From positions 21,929,030 through 21,993,029 of the forward strand of contig NC_051446.1 of NCBI RefSeq assembly GCF_001649575.2: a DNA stretch of 64,000 bases, in the 5' to 3' direction. Origin of the DNA: Kryptolebias marmoratus. Taxonomy: Eukaryota; Chordata; Actinopteri; Cyprinodontiformes; Rivulidae. Made by a program: the position numbers and the translations under genes. Numbering within the stretch: the stretch's first letter is position 1; each line of letters begins with the position of its first letter. A model generated the notes under the pieces. It worked only from the letters and a program-made list of their open reading frames with translations, was not told where the DNA came from and did not search any database. Below, piece by piece: positions 51,490 to 61,615 of the stretch.

Positions 51490-53285
51490 ATATTATTCTT
51501 AACAACCACTTTTTTAAAGTTTTACACTGAAACGGAGAGTTGAAGAATTTTGATTGGTGCTCTCACCATCTGCGTGCCACTGTCCCCTCCTCTAATTGAC
51601 TTCCTGGTGTTTCCTCCCACAGTGATAATCTCCAATCAGCCATCTGCCGTGTCATCTCTGTGCACCACTGCTCCGCCCTTCTCTCCATGTTAATACCACC
51701 CCCCTGCTTGTAATGTCAACATACAACATTCTCTCTTTCTCTCAAAAAAAAAAGCCATTAAACAAAACTATTCATAAAAACCCAGTCGTCCTGCCCCGTC
51801 CTTCGTCCCGCCGTCTTTGTGTCACAACAGTTAAAGGGTCGTGCGGCGTATGGAAAGGCCCTCCTGTGATGGACGTAATACACCAGGACAGATGGCCTCC
51901 CCTCCCTGCACACAAACATTAGCATGCACAGACACATGCCTGAAGCGCAGCCTGAGCGTGTGCTGGTGATTGTTATTGCCTGTTCCAGTACTAGCCTTAT
52001 TCTGTCGCTCAGAGCAGCAGGAGAGTTGTATCTGTGCTGCGTTTCCCTGTGATGTGGGGACGGAAATAGAAGAGAACGAGTCGGTGTTTGAACCGACCGT
52101 TCTGCTCTCTGACATCTTTTGGTTAAAACAAAAAAAAACCGCCGCCTGGGATGTGCTTGGCTGTCCTTTTCGTTGAGCTGAACTGAACGTTTGGGTGTCG
52201 GCTCACCCTCCCACCACACCAGGCCAACAGGTGTCACCACATTTGGTGAAAGGGGCAGTTCAGCTCTTTTAAAGTGTGGTTCTGTGGAAACCTGACAAAC
52301 GATAAATATCATGCTTGTTGTAGATATAGCTCTATTAATGAACTCGCCTTGGAGGGATAATTGAATTGAATTCTGATGGGTAGTCCAAGTGTGGCCAAGA
52401 CTAAAGGGGATTTCTGCAATCTTCAACAAGTCTAAACTTTAACTGTTTCAGACAAACACCACCGCAGGTTTCACTTCACCTTACATTGGACCTGCCATGA
52501 AACTATACAAGTAACCACGAATCCATTTTCTTCTTATCTGTGGTCGGGTCATGAGGGGAAAACGGTCCTGGAGAGAGAACTACTCCAGGTGGACCACATT
52601 TCAAAAGATCTGAACTAACTCTTTGAAAGTGGGTGAAGTGACGATTTGCAGTGTTCCCTGGTAAACATTTAGCCAGCCTTAGCTTTTAGCCTCTGTTCTT
52701 GTTGATTTTGACTTTTTAGCTACTGCTTTGCTGGATTTAACTTTAACAATCCAACACAAAGCTGTAAGCATTCACACAGTTTCTCTAGTTTTAGTACAGA
52801 AAACCAGAACATATCCAGTACCGAACGCCCCAGACCTGGTCTCTCACCAACAGACATTTGCATATTTATGTGCAGATAACTCTTTTTAAAGATTGATGAA
52901 TTTATTCAGACCTAATTTGGAAACTCTTCGTGATAAAGCTCTCTTTCCCACAAAACAAATGACATAATCTAAGCATGATCGCTCCACTGAAAGTGATTCA
53001 CTTTAAACAACCATCACACAGAAGCTTTGGACACATTAATTAGAAGATGCACAAATATTTTTAGAAATATGAGCTCGTGAAGCTCGGACTAATGAAGTGT
53101 TGCGATTCATTTCAGCTGTAACAGATGAGAACATTGGTAACCAGACGTTAGTATTCTTCACTGTCTTTTGTTGTGGGATTTACAATTTAAAATCATAAAT
53201 TATTTCTAATAAAGTTCTCTTCTTGTTTCCACCTATATTTATAAATGTAATAACTTTTTTTTAGTAACTTTTAGAGTCCCTTCTA
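51490..53285. other. Intergenic, GC-richer middle
   Basis: No supported gene. The segment 51780-52230 is richer in CpG than its surroundings and keeps a minus-strand frame open for 223 codons (51758-52429), but the translation has no domain or bias I recognise. Confidence 0.4.
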
Positions 53286-53289
53286 TTCA

Positions 53290-53695
53290 AAATGTCTATA
53301 ACCAGGTTTGGTGTGGTAGTAGCTGAGATTGATCCACAAAATACACTTTGACAGCTAATGTATCACGTCAGATACTTTATCATTAACTATTAGAGTCAAC
53401 CTCATCTGTCTGTTAGCAAAATATCTCATAAATCACTGGACAGATTTTAATGAAATGCTGAGACAGTAATTATTGGTGGTACGTCTACAAATGATCGGGT
53501 TTTGGTATCATTCTAGTTCAAGATGGCTGCCACAGCATGTTGCTTTTTAGCAAACAGAAAAATGGCTATAAATCAGTCAAATGTACAGATATTAAACTAA
53601 AATTTGGTGTGGTAGTACCTGAGTGACAACTTTTGATATCTTTGCCCAAAACCTTGACATTAACTGTTGGAATTAACCCTATTTGTCCAAAGGGA
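53290..53695 (-). repeat. Abundant modular repeat, copy 14
   Basis: Orientation B. Two gtggtagta-ctgag blocks lie about 296 bp apart, near 53313 and 53609, with ttcaagatggctgccacagc between them. Confidence 0.8.
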
Positions 53696-54302
53696 TGAGC
53701 TTAGTTTAAAACTTTGATATGCATTTTTTTTTGTTCAAGAATATATTAGATTAATTGCCTTTTTTTTTTTGGATAATGTTTAACTGGGCAAATCTTGGTT
53801 TTAAATGTGGGCCACCTACTCTTTGCGTAACATCTGTAAGTGGGGTCATAAGTTGAACCTTTTTATGAGTTGGATCATTTACACGTGATGAATAAAAAGC
53901 TTGCTTACAGGACTTTCTATGAGACTTTTATTTTGTTGACATCAGTCGTTCCTTAAGGTTTGAACTCTACTCATAAGCTCTCAGGGGCACAACTGTCCTA
54001 AATCAGGAAGCGGGTGGATCTGTCTGAAGGCTCAGAGAAATTGATTTGTTTATGTTAATCCCGAACCTCTAAGATGTCGACGACCTGTCACAGGAGCCCA
54101 TCGGTGAGAGTTTAATTTCAGACGATCAGCTGCTGTATTTAAGGACAGCCCCCGAGCTCAGATCCATCAAAGTGATTACGTTCATTTAGATGAGAAATGG
54201 AGCCCCAGCTGTACGGTGTGTGACCGTGTTTGCTGGTTTATACTGTATACATGTCTGCAAATGTTCTCCGTGGAGAAATATGGTGCTATTTTTGCCTTTC
54301 TT

Positions 54303-54833
54303 TGTCACCCGGTGCTGAAGGCAAAAGGGTGAGGATGTTTTTGCCTGTGTGTGCATGAGTTCGTTTGTTTGGACCGAACCACAGAATAGATTTTATTAAA
54401 CTCATTAACTTTTGGAGTCAATTCAACTCAAGCTCAACACATCTTTGCTTAAAGCCTTAGCGTTGCCTGTTGAAGCTAACCCTGTTTGTCTGTTAGCAAA
54501 ATATCTCACAGACAACTGGACAAATTTCAGTGAAGCTCTGAAAGTAATCATTGGGAGTGCATCCACAACTGATGAGCACCACAGCTAATCGACCTTAACC
54601 CACAGAAAAATGCATATAATTCAGCGAACATTAAAGATTTTGAGCTAAACCTCGATGTGGTAGTAGCTGACAGTCATCCGCAACACATACTCTAAGTGCT
54701 AATAGATTAAGCAAGCTCATCACATGAGATTGCTTGAATTTAATACTGTTGTTTCTAATTATGAGATCTTAGTATGAAACTCTGGCATGAAAGGTGGCAT
54801 GCAAATTCCTTCAAGGAGTGCTAGGCCTTTAAT
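54303..54833 (-). repeat. Abundant modular repeat, copy 15 (both ends present)
   Basis: Orientation B from gtcacccggtgctgaaggca to attccttcaaggagtgctag. It has one full module and part of a second. Confidence 0.8.
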
Positions 54834-55285
54834 TTGTTTATGAAAAACAACATGTTCTGGTAAAAAAAAAGGGGGTAACTGATGTCTTGCCTATAAGTAG
54901 CTGTGAAGCTATAATATCAGAAAGACAAAAGCTGTAATTCTGAACTAAATGAGACGATAATGCAGCAACACGAGGCGGCTGAAGACAACAGGATTAAAGT
55001 TTAAATGACTCATTTGCAAAGACAAGCAATAAACCAGTCTTCAGCTACGTTATCTGTGTTTGAGGGCATAGAATGCAAAATCCACCATGCATAATTTATG
55101 AGTTTTATATTAAAAGTAATATATGCATGCTTCCTGCATTTCCCGTCTCATATTGAGAACGGAGCAACTGATTAAACACTTTGTTTCTAACTTGTCACAT
55201 GTTTGTGCAAAAACAGCGAAAACAATATGGCAACTTTTAGTGTGTTCATTTTGAGCCATTCGGAGACCCAAAGTGGATATTTATT

Positions 55286-55590
55286 GCTCGCCACCATAAA
55301 AGGCGGGCGATCATGTAACTTCTAGTGTTTATGTTCACTTGTCTGCATTTTTAGCAAAATATCTGAACTCCTGGACAGATTTTACTGAAACTTTTGGAAA
55401 GTAATCATTTGATGAAGATCTACAACGGATTAACATCGGGAGACAACCCAGTTCAAGATGGCCGCCACAGATAATTGAACTTAACAAGCTAATATTCTGA
55501 TATTTTTACAGATCTTAGGCTAAATTCTGGCGAGGTAGGAGCTGAGTCATCCAGATTGTGTGACGTCTTTGACAATAACATCCCAGAAAG
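55286..55590 (-). repeat. Abundant modular repeat, copy 16
   Basis: Orientation B, starting with ggcgggcgatcatg and containing gttcaagatggccgccacag and gaggtaggagctgagtcatc. Right part lost. Confidence 0.75.
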
Positions 55591-58500
55591 TCATAATTTT
55601 GTTAATTTAATTTATTTTTTTAGTTACAGTAGTTTAAGGAAGAACAAAAACAACAGAGCTCAGATATAGATATGCATCTTTCTGGTGTTTGTTTGTGGAA
55701 CACCGAAAGTATGAAATACAAAAACACCTGGCAGTCATCATGGCCTACTTAGTACTCTGCACAGTACATGAACCGGTGAACGAGTAAACAAGTGAACATT
55801 CTGAACACGGGTCAGGTGTGGAGGAAAAACGAAAAGAGACTGACTGGAATGGACAAGTAAACAAGCTTCACAAAATAAAACGGGAACGAGACGGAGAAGA
55901 ACATCAGCAAGCCATACCGGGGGGATTATTACCTCCATGTTTGTGCCTCTTCATCACATATATGTTTATTTTCAACCACTGAGGGCTTGACTTTCTTCTT
56001 TTAGTCCTTGGTATTTCTTCTCAGGCTGTCTGGAAGGTTGGGGCAGGGATGATATTGCATGACTACGGTGCAGAAAATCAGCGGTTCAGTATTTCAAACC
56101 CTGGTGCAGCCAAACTCTGAGCAGCCTTGGCTGCATAATAAGCGAGAGCCACAGAAATGATGCCATCCCAGCTCCAATGTCACCTGGATTTATGGACGAG
56201 GACAGAGACCTTGCACACTGTACATATATTATCATTTATTATATGAATACAGTTGTAACACTGGGATACCTGTAACTCCATCAGCTTCACAAATCAAGGG
56301 TAAGATCTGAGTCATGTGACCCTTTTAGTGTCCTCCCTCTTCCAACACACACCAAGACACAGAATATACTCTAAACTGGTCATGTTTAATCATTCTTTAC
56401 ATTCAAAATCCTCAAAATAATAATGCGTTCTATTTGTGACGCTCATAAAATAACCACGTGTTCATCTGTTTGGCAGCTAAACTACTTTAACTAGTTGTCT
56501 CTCACTTCTTCCAACTCTTTTTCATTCTCTCACACACAACCTTTGTGTGTGTGTGTGTGTACATACTTTATTGCTGTTCTCTTATTTTATTTCAATAAAT
56601 GTATTGTTGGAGCATTTCACCGAGTGGAGCTGTTGTTTTTGGTGTCTCTTGTCAAAAGATCATTTTGTTTTTGACTTCATTTCACAAACTCTCGTAGGAA
56701 TTTGAGTTAATGCATTTTTCTACTCAACAAATGAAGGGAACGCTACACAAAAAAAGCTGTAAAACGGAGAAAGTTGTAGATACTGAAGCCAAAAAGTGCA
56801 CGTTTACTGAGTCATAAAACCACTTTCCTACCAGTCAATAAAATCTTTACTGACTTGACCTTTTCACTCTTAAACAATCAACTCTACAATAATAATCCCC
56901 TTTTAATATAAAACATTTAAGTCTGGTTAAGAAAAGAATTGATGCATGGATCATGAAAGCCATCTGTTTTACTTCCACAGAAAAAGTTAATCATGAACTA
57001 GTTTCACGTTGTGGGACTGTCAGGTTGGACCTGAAAAGGCGTTCCGGTCTACCTGTAAATAATTCCAAGGCTTCATCTCATCCCACATCAATATTTAAGT
57101 GGTTCCCAGAGTAATAAAGTTACGATTGATTAGAGGACGCGCCCCTGCGTTTGGACGCCTGAGGCGGGATGGAACCAATAAGAGAAGTAATTAGATGAAG
57201 AGAGGGAGAGAGATGGAGATGGACGTTACGCTTGTGTCTACCTGTGTGTTTCCATTTGCACTTAAAACAACGCCGAGCTTTGATATAAGGTAAAACTAGG
57301 ACAATTAAATCAATTTATTTAATCATAACCTCTGAAAAATACAGATATGCAGTTAATAAATCCAGTCCATGTGTGCAGACTTGTGTGTAAACTTACCAAG
57401 TACTTATTGAGTGAAATGTTATTGTAAAGTATGTCTGCCATCTAGTGGTAAACCCTGGGAATCATCCTGAGACGTTTGTATAGATGGTTATTATACAGAG
57501 CTACACCCTACGAGTTCTAAAAGCTGAAATTATATCCTCTGTGATTAATAAATATGATCCTTTTTATTTGTTTTTAGACTGTTTTTAATAAGGAATTTCA
57601 CTTAGAAATTTTAGAGCGCATTAAAAAAATATCAATACATCACTGTCGTATAAATTATATTAACTTTAAAATCATCATTTTGAAGAAAAAAACAAGTGTT
57701 TTGGTATGCCACAGGTAGACATTATAGAAGCTTGTTTGATATATAAATATGCATAAATACACCAAAATTAAAAATAAAAGGTATTTTATTACAATGCATG
57801 ATAAACACGTTTACAAATGATTACCAGTGTTTGGTGTAATTGATTTACTGTAATCATAAAGCAAATTCAAGTTCTGCTGTAAAACAATCCTGAACATTGC
57901 AGAAAATTACATTTTTTTACAGAAATATCTAATATTTGAAGCACTTGTGAACAAATCAGCAGCATAGGTCTACATCTTAAATATTTGTTTTGTGTTATGT
58001 ACTAAATCTAAAAAAGAAAGTACAACGCAGAGCTAATAAAACACATTACTATCAAACACATTTCTGAACATATCATTAACTGTGAGGTCAGTAATTTCTC
58101 TACCTTTATAAATTTAACAACTGAATGAAAAAAAACAACTAAAAAATGAGTTAAAGTCAACAGGAACACATCTTGAGTAGCTGTTTGAATCCAGGCTTAC
58201 AGTATTAAAAACACGGCCTCTGTTTTACATGACGGGGTTTCTTGTGCTTCATTTGAACCGGTGAGGCAAAAATTCCAATTAGATAATTTCATCTTGAATA
58301 TTGTAGGTTATATTCCTGACAAAAAGGATGGCATTTTTCCAAATTTGTCTGTAATTCTTTGATTTTTCTTCAGATATTTGACCCCCTATTCTCGTTTCCA
58401 GGTCATGTAATCCAACTGGAAAAGCAGCGTTAGGAAGCACCTTTGTGTGTCACTGCTGGGTGCTGGAAAGAAACGGCTGACGGTCACATTTACTCTTCAG

Positions 58501-58796
58501 ATTTGCTCATTTTAACTACACTTCAAATATTTGAAAATCACAACCCATCCCTAACAGATGGCTGCACACAATCAGTCGCACAGAACTGTCCAGCTGCTCT
58601 TTGTAAACATTTAAAACACACAATGTTATCCCTGGGTTTGAGTAAAATACCCTAAAATACGCTGCTGTCAAGCTGTAATTCTAAGAATGGACGACCTGAT
58701 GAAGATGCAAACTCCAAGGTCTGACCTTCAGAGGACAGAAAACACCAACAGTAGTCCGGTTAAGTTTAGGCCACCATCTTTACAGTTTTTAGGTTG
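55591..58796. other. Intergenic and 3' flank of the armadillo gene
   Basis: No supported gene. A GT tract occurs at 56545-56560. The part nearest 58796 should hold the 3' UTR of the minus-strand gene. A minus-strand AATAAA (plus-strand tttatt) occurs near 57784, but the true end is not fixed. Confidence 0.4.
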
Positions 58797-59269
58797 TCAC
58801 AGGAAGGTGTGGAACACACGAGTCTTCAGACTCTTTCTCCGAGGAACGTTCCTCGTGGAGAACTTGATGACCTTGAACATATTGGAACAGCTACCCAAAC
58901 TGAAGAACGGGAACCAGTGCTGGGCCCGCTTGTTCCCGTGAAGGTTCCAGAAGGAGGAGGAGCAGCGCTGGAAGTTCTCGATGCTGACTGCGTACTGACC
59001 CGGCCCCCACTGAGAGACCCGGACCAACGTCACAGAGGAGGCGAAACCACAGGTGTGAGGAGAAATGCCGTGAAACATGCACTCCCCGGGTCTCATGGAC
59101 CCCCCCCTCTCCCAGATCATTCCAGCCTCCTCCGCCACTCCCATCCCGCTGAGGTTGCACAGAGCCAGAAGGCTCACCTCCTCCAGGGCCTCCTTGTCAG
59201 GAAACCGAAGCAGGATGGCGACAAGACGTGGCACAGCACCTCGCCGGAGTAACAACTCTTGCTGCTTAG
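58797..59269 (-). CDS. SmgGDS-like gene, last exon with unusual C-terminus
   Basis: The acceptor tcttttctgttcgaag gives SKQQELLLRRGAVPRLVAIL in frame with the exon before. After a third armadillo-like unit (EVSLLALCNLSGMG) it changes to GMIWERGGSMRPGECMFHG, then a segment with SVTLVRVSQWGPGQYAVSIE and many aromatic and Cys residues, and a basic end RRKSLKTRVFHTFL. About 110 residues are outside any fold I recognise. The alternative acceptor at aagcag is out of phase. Confidence 0.7.
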
Positions 59270-60659
59270 CTTCGAACAGAAAAGATGCTTAGAATCAGTT
59301 TTATTCTAATCAGTAACATTCATGTTGATACGACTCTCTGAACTGCAACCAGAAGGAAACAAATGGCATCAAGACCAAAATGAGCTCCAAGACCTTTCCT
59401 GAAAACCAATTTGGCTTCACGTTAAACATGATTCCCATATGTCTGCTAACACAGACATATTCTCAGTCTTTAACTCAGAAAACATTTGAAATGTAAGGAA
59501 GACTTTATTAATGAAGTTCAGATTTTAGTTTCATAGACACTGCTCTGATATAAAACTAAAAGGCAGTACTTTGAATATTTCGCTGGACTTACAGCTGTCA
59601 TAAGACATGTGTGAGATGGCTCTTGCAGCATAAATAAGCAGCTCTTCGTTTGTGCTGGTCAGAACCGACAGCAGAGCCGTGACCAAGCCTGCATCCCCAA
59701 AACCTTTACGGACCACAGCTGAGGAAACAAAACATGTCAGTAAGTTGATTGTGTAAAATGCTTTTCACTTTATACATATTGCAGATTTAATTAGCGCCGG
59801 AAGATTTATAACTCTTGAACAAAATCCAGTGTTGATTCTCCAGATGACTGTCACATTACAGTACATTAATTAAAATGACACAGAGTCTTTATCTGTGAGT
59901 AACCTACATTCCTTGGCAAGCTCAGCCACCAGTTTTGCAGTCAGCAAAGTCAGAGGACCTCTGCTCCTCAGAGACAAGGCCAGGATTGGCAGGATCCCAC
60001 TGATCACAACCTGCTCTGCAGCACCTTTCTCTGGATAAAAAAGAAAAACAGGTATTCTTTAGAAACGATCTAGTTATTCTGTTAACTGCTTTGTAAGGCT
60101 AGAGTCTGATCAGATTGTGTGAACTGTTCATTTATCAATCTGTGTCTGCTATGTGCTGTTTTTTTTGTTTTGTTTTGTTTTGCATAAGTGACCTAAATTG
60201 AATCGTGTTTGTTTCAGTAACACTAACCATGTGAGCCCTCAGACCCTTCTTTATCTCCATCCCTTATGCATGGAGACACAAATACAGCTTAATGTCAGCT
60301 AAAGCCTTACTGTCACAACAATGATCCACTCACGGTCTATCCAATGCTCCAACTAATTAATGTGCAAAGGAAAAAAAGAGCTGTCTGCAATTTGCAATTC
60401 AAAACATGTTAATCAAAACATGCAAAAAACTCCTTTTTCTCTACTGTAAAATCAATGACATGAACTGTTTTTAGTCTATGCTGCCATACATAGTGTGATA
60501 GTTGATGTGTGATATCTCAATATGTTAAAGACTGGATCCAAACAAACTCACGTCTCTCCCTGATGTTGGCCAGCACGGTGTTCAGATGGGGTTTAAGTTC
60601 ATCTTCAATCAGCTCCACACCAAGAACTCTGATAGCACCCAGTGCGTTGTTCAAGTTTT
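58797..60659 (-). CDS. SmgGDS (RAP1GDS1)-like armadillo-repeat protein, 3' four exons
   Basis: Four minus-strand exons, 60552-60659, 59908-60030, 59593-59718 and 58797-59269, join in frame with GT-AG introns. The joined protein (about 275 residues seen) aligns by eye with the N-terminal region of the Rho/Rap chaperone SmgGDS: an ENLNNAL helix, ISGILPIL, LVAELAKE, DAGLV-x-x-LLSVL, AARAISHMSYDS and RGAVPRLVAILL, which are armadillo-type helices in the SmgGDS order. SmgGDS binds small GTPases with C-terminal basic tails in the cytosol; whether this protein does is inference. After CNLSGMG the repeat pattern stops, and about 110 residues rich in Cys, Trp, Phe and Ser follow to a TGA stop. SmgGDS is about 600 residues, so this is a much shorter paralogue or a different armadillo protein. 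The first exon is unresolved. Confidence 0.68.
59593..59718 (-). CDS. SmgGDS-like gene, exon encoding armadillo repeat
   Basis: The acceptor is ttgtttcctcag and the donor AGCT|gtaagt. It reads VVRKGFGDAGLVTALLSVLT and then IYAARAISHMSYDS, a textbook armadillo pair of helices, and ends in phase 1. Confidence 0.75.
59908..60030 (-). CDS. SmgGDS-like gene, exon encoding armadillo repeat
   Basis: The acceptor is ttttttatccag and the donor GAAT|gtaggt. It encodes QKGAAEQVVISGILPILALS and then LLTAKLVAELAKE, matching SmgGDS spacing. The alternative donor three bases later (AG|gttact) would break the frame with the next exon. Confidence 0.7.
60552..60659 (-). CDS. SmgGDS-like gene, first recognisable exon
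   Basis: The acceptor is gtgtcttcatag and the donor AGAGAC|gtgagt. It starts in phase 1 and reads ENLNNALGAIRVLGVE, then LKPHLNTVLANIRER. It aligns with the second coding segment of SmgGDS, where only a tiny start exon precedes. The frame also stays open upstream to an ATG at 60765, so either a start inside this open stretch or a separate small first exon is possible. Confidence 0.65.
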
Positions 60660-60818
60660 CTATGAAGACACAATAAGATGCAAAAATTGACTCATAAACT
60701 AGATTATAAATAAAAGTCCTGGGACCCAAGGAAAGATGAAAAAACAGTGACTCCTGCGCACCCATTTACAAATCCTTAGAGCAAGAATTATTTTGCATAT
60801 AAAACAAGAGGAATTACA

Positions 60819-60821
<3 letters not shown>

Positions 60822-60877
<56 letters not shown>
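60822..60877. repeat. AT microsatellite
   Basis: 28 uninterrupted AT/TA units between the armadillo gene and the piggyBac promoter; likely length-variable. Confidence 0.95.
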
Positions 60878-60879
<2 letters not shown>

Positions 60880-61224
60880 TGAATTTGATGCGTTTCAAAA
60901 ATCAAGTAAAAAGTGCACACAATCAAAACAATAAATCCCCTTTTTTTATGTCTTTTTTTTTCCTTTTTATTTTTAGGTAAACTTTATTTATAACAACTAG
61001 TTTTGGAAATCCTGTTTAAGACATCTATAAATATATAGTTTTAGTCATGTTTTTTTAATTTAACAAGGTTTGAAAATGAAAGTAAAGGTCTGGTTTTTTG
61101 TACTGTATTTTTTTTCCTGTAATTTTACTTTGTGAAGTTAGAATTTGGCCTAAATTATGAATAAATTAATGATAAAATGTTATTTGCTGGTAAATCTGTG
61201 GTTTAACGAAAGTGCTTCACCGAT

Positions 61225-61330
61225 CAGATGAGCTGCTTACTGCACTTCCTACGTAGCATCATACGTCATCACGTTGAGCGTCAACAATGCGAAAACAGGA
61301 AGTGACGCCACTTGCCCGGGAGTTTTGGTG
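61225..61330. promoter_or_regulatory. CpG-rich, possibly bidirectional promoter
   Basis: It contains two ETS-type sites in opposite directions (cacttcct at 61243-61250 and aggaagtg near 61298-61305) and TGACG/CRE-like motifs (acgtca at 61263-61268, gtgacg near 61303). It sits about 100-180 bp upstream of the piggyBac-derived ATG at 61425 and is divergent to the minus-strand armadillo gene. The transcription start is inferred; no TATA box is seen. Confidence 0.5.
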
Positions 61331-61424
61331 AAAAACATTAGGTTTGTAGTCGCTTTCGTTCTATCGTTTTGTTTTGCTTCTTCACAAACCCACTCAGACT
61401 CTCCCACCACCTCCACACGGATTT

Positions 61425-61615
61425 ATGGCGCCGATAAAACCCAAACGGGCCAGACGGAATATCTCGAGCGAAGCTAACGAGCTAACCCCGGCACCGGATG
61501 AAGATGAGTTTTCTGACCACTCGTCTGGTCCGGATTCAGCCGACAGTGGAGATGAAGCAGACTTCATTCAAGGGATAGATCCAACCCAGGATATGTATGC
61601 ACAAGTCCATGAAAT
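61425..61615 (+). CDS. PGBD4-like gene, exon 1
   Basis: It encodes MAPIKPKRARRNIS and an acidic region through FIQGIDPTQDMYAQVHE. The start is chosen because it sits downstream of the promoter motifs and has the basic N-terminus typical of PGBD proteins. The same frame stays open upstream to 61374, but that stretch has no protein character. Confidence 0.75.

Noticed and set aside
51758..52429. A 223-codon open frame on the minus strand.
   Set aside because: It is long for chance, but the translation has no domain, no codon-like pattern and no start or splice context, and it sits in a GC-richer patch with fewer stop codons. I would change my mind on transcript or cross-species evidence.
58794..59292. 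Plus-strand frames opposite the last armadillo exon (152 and 71 codons).
   Set aside because: They are shadows of the minus-strand exon, whose protein continues in phase across three introns.
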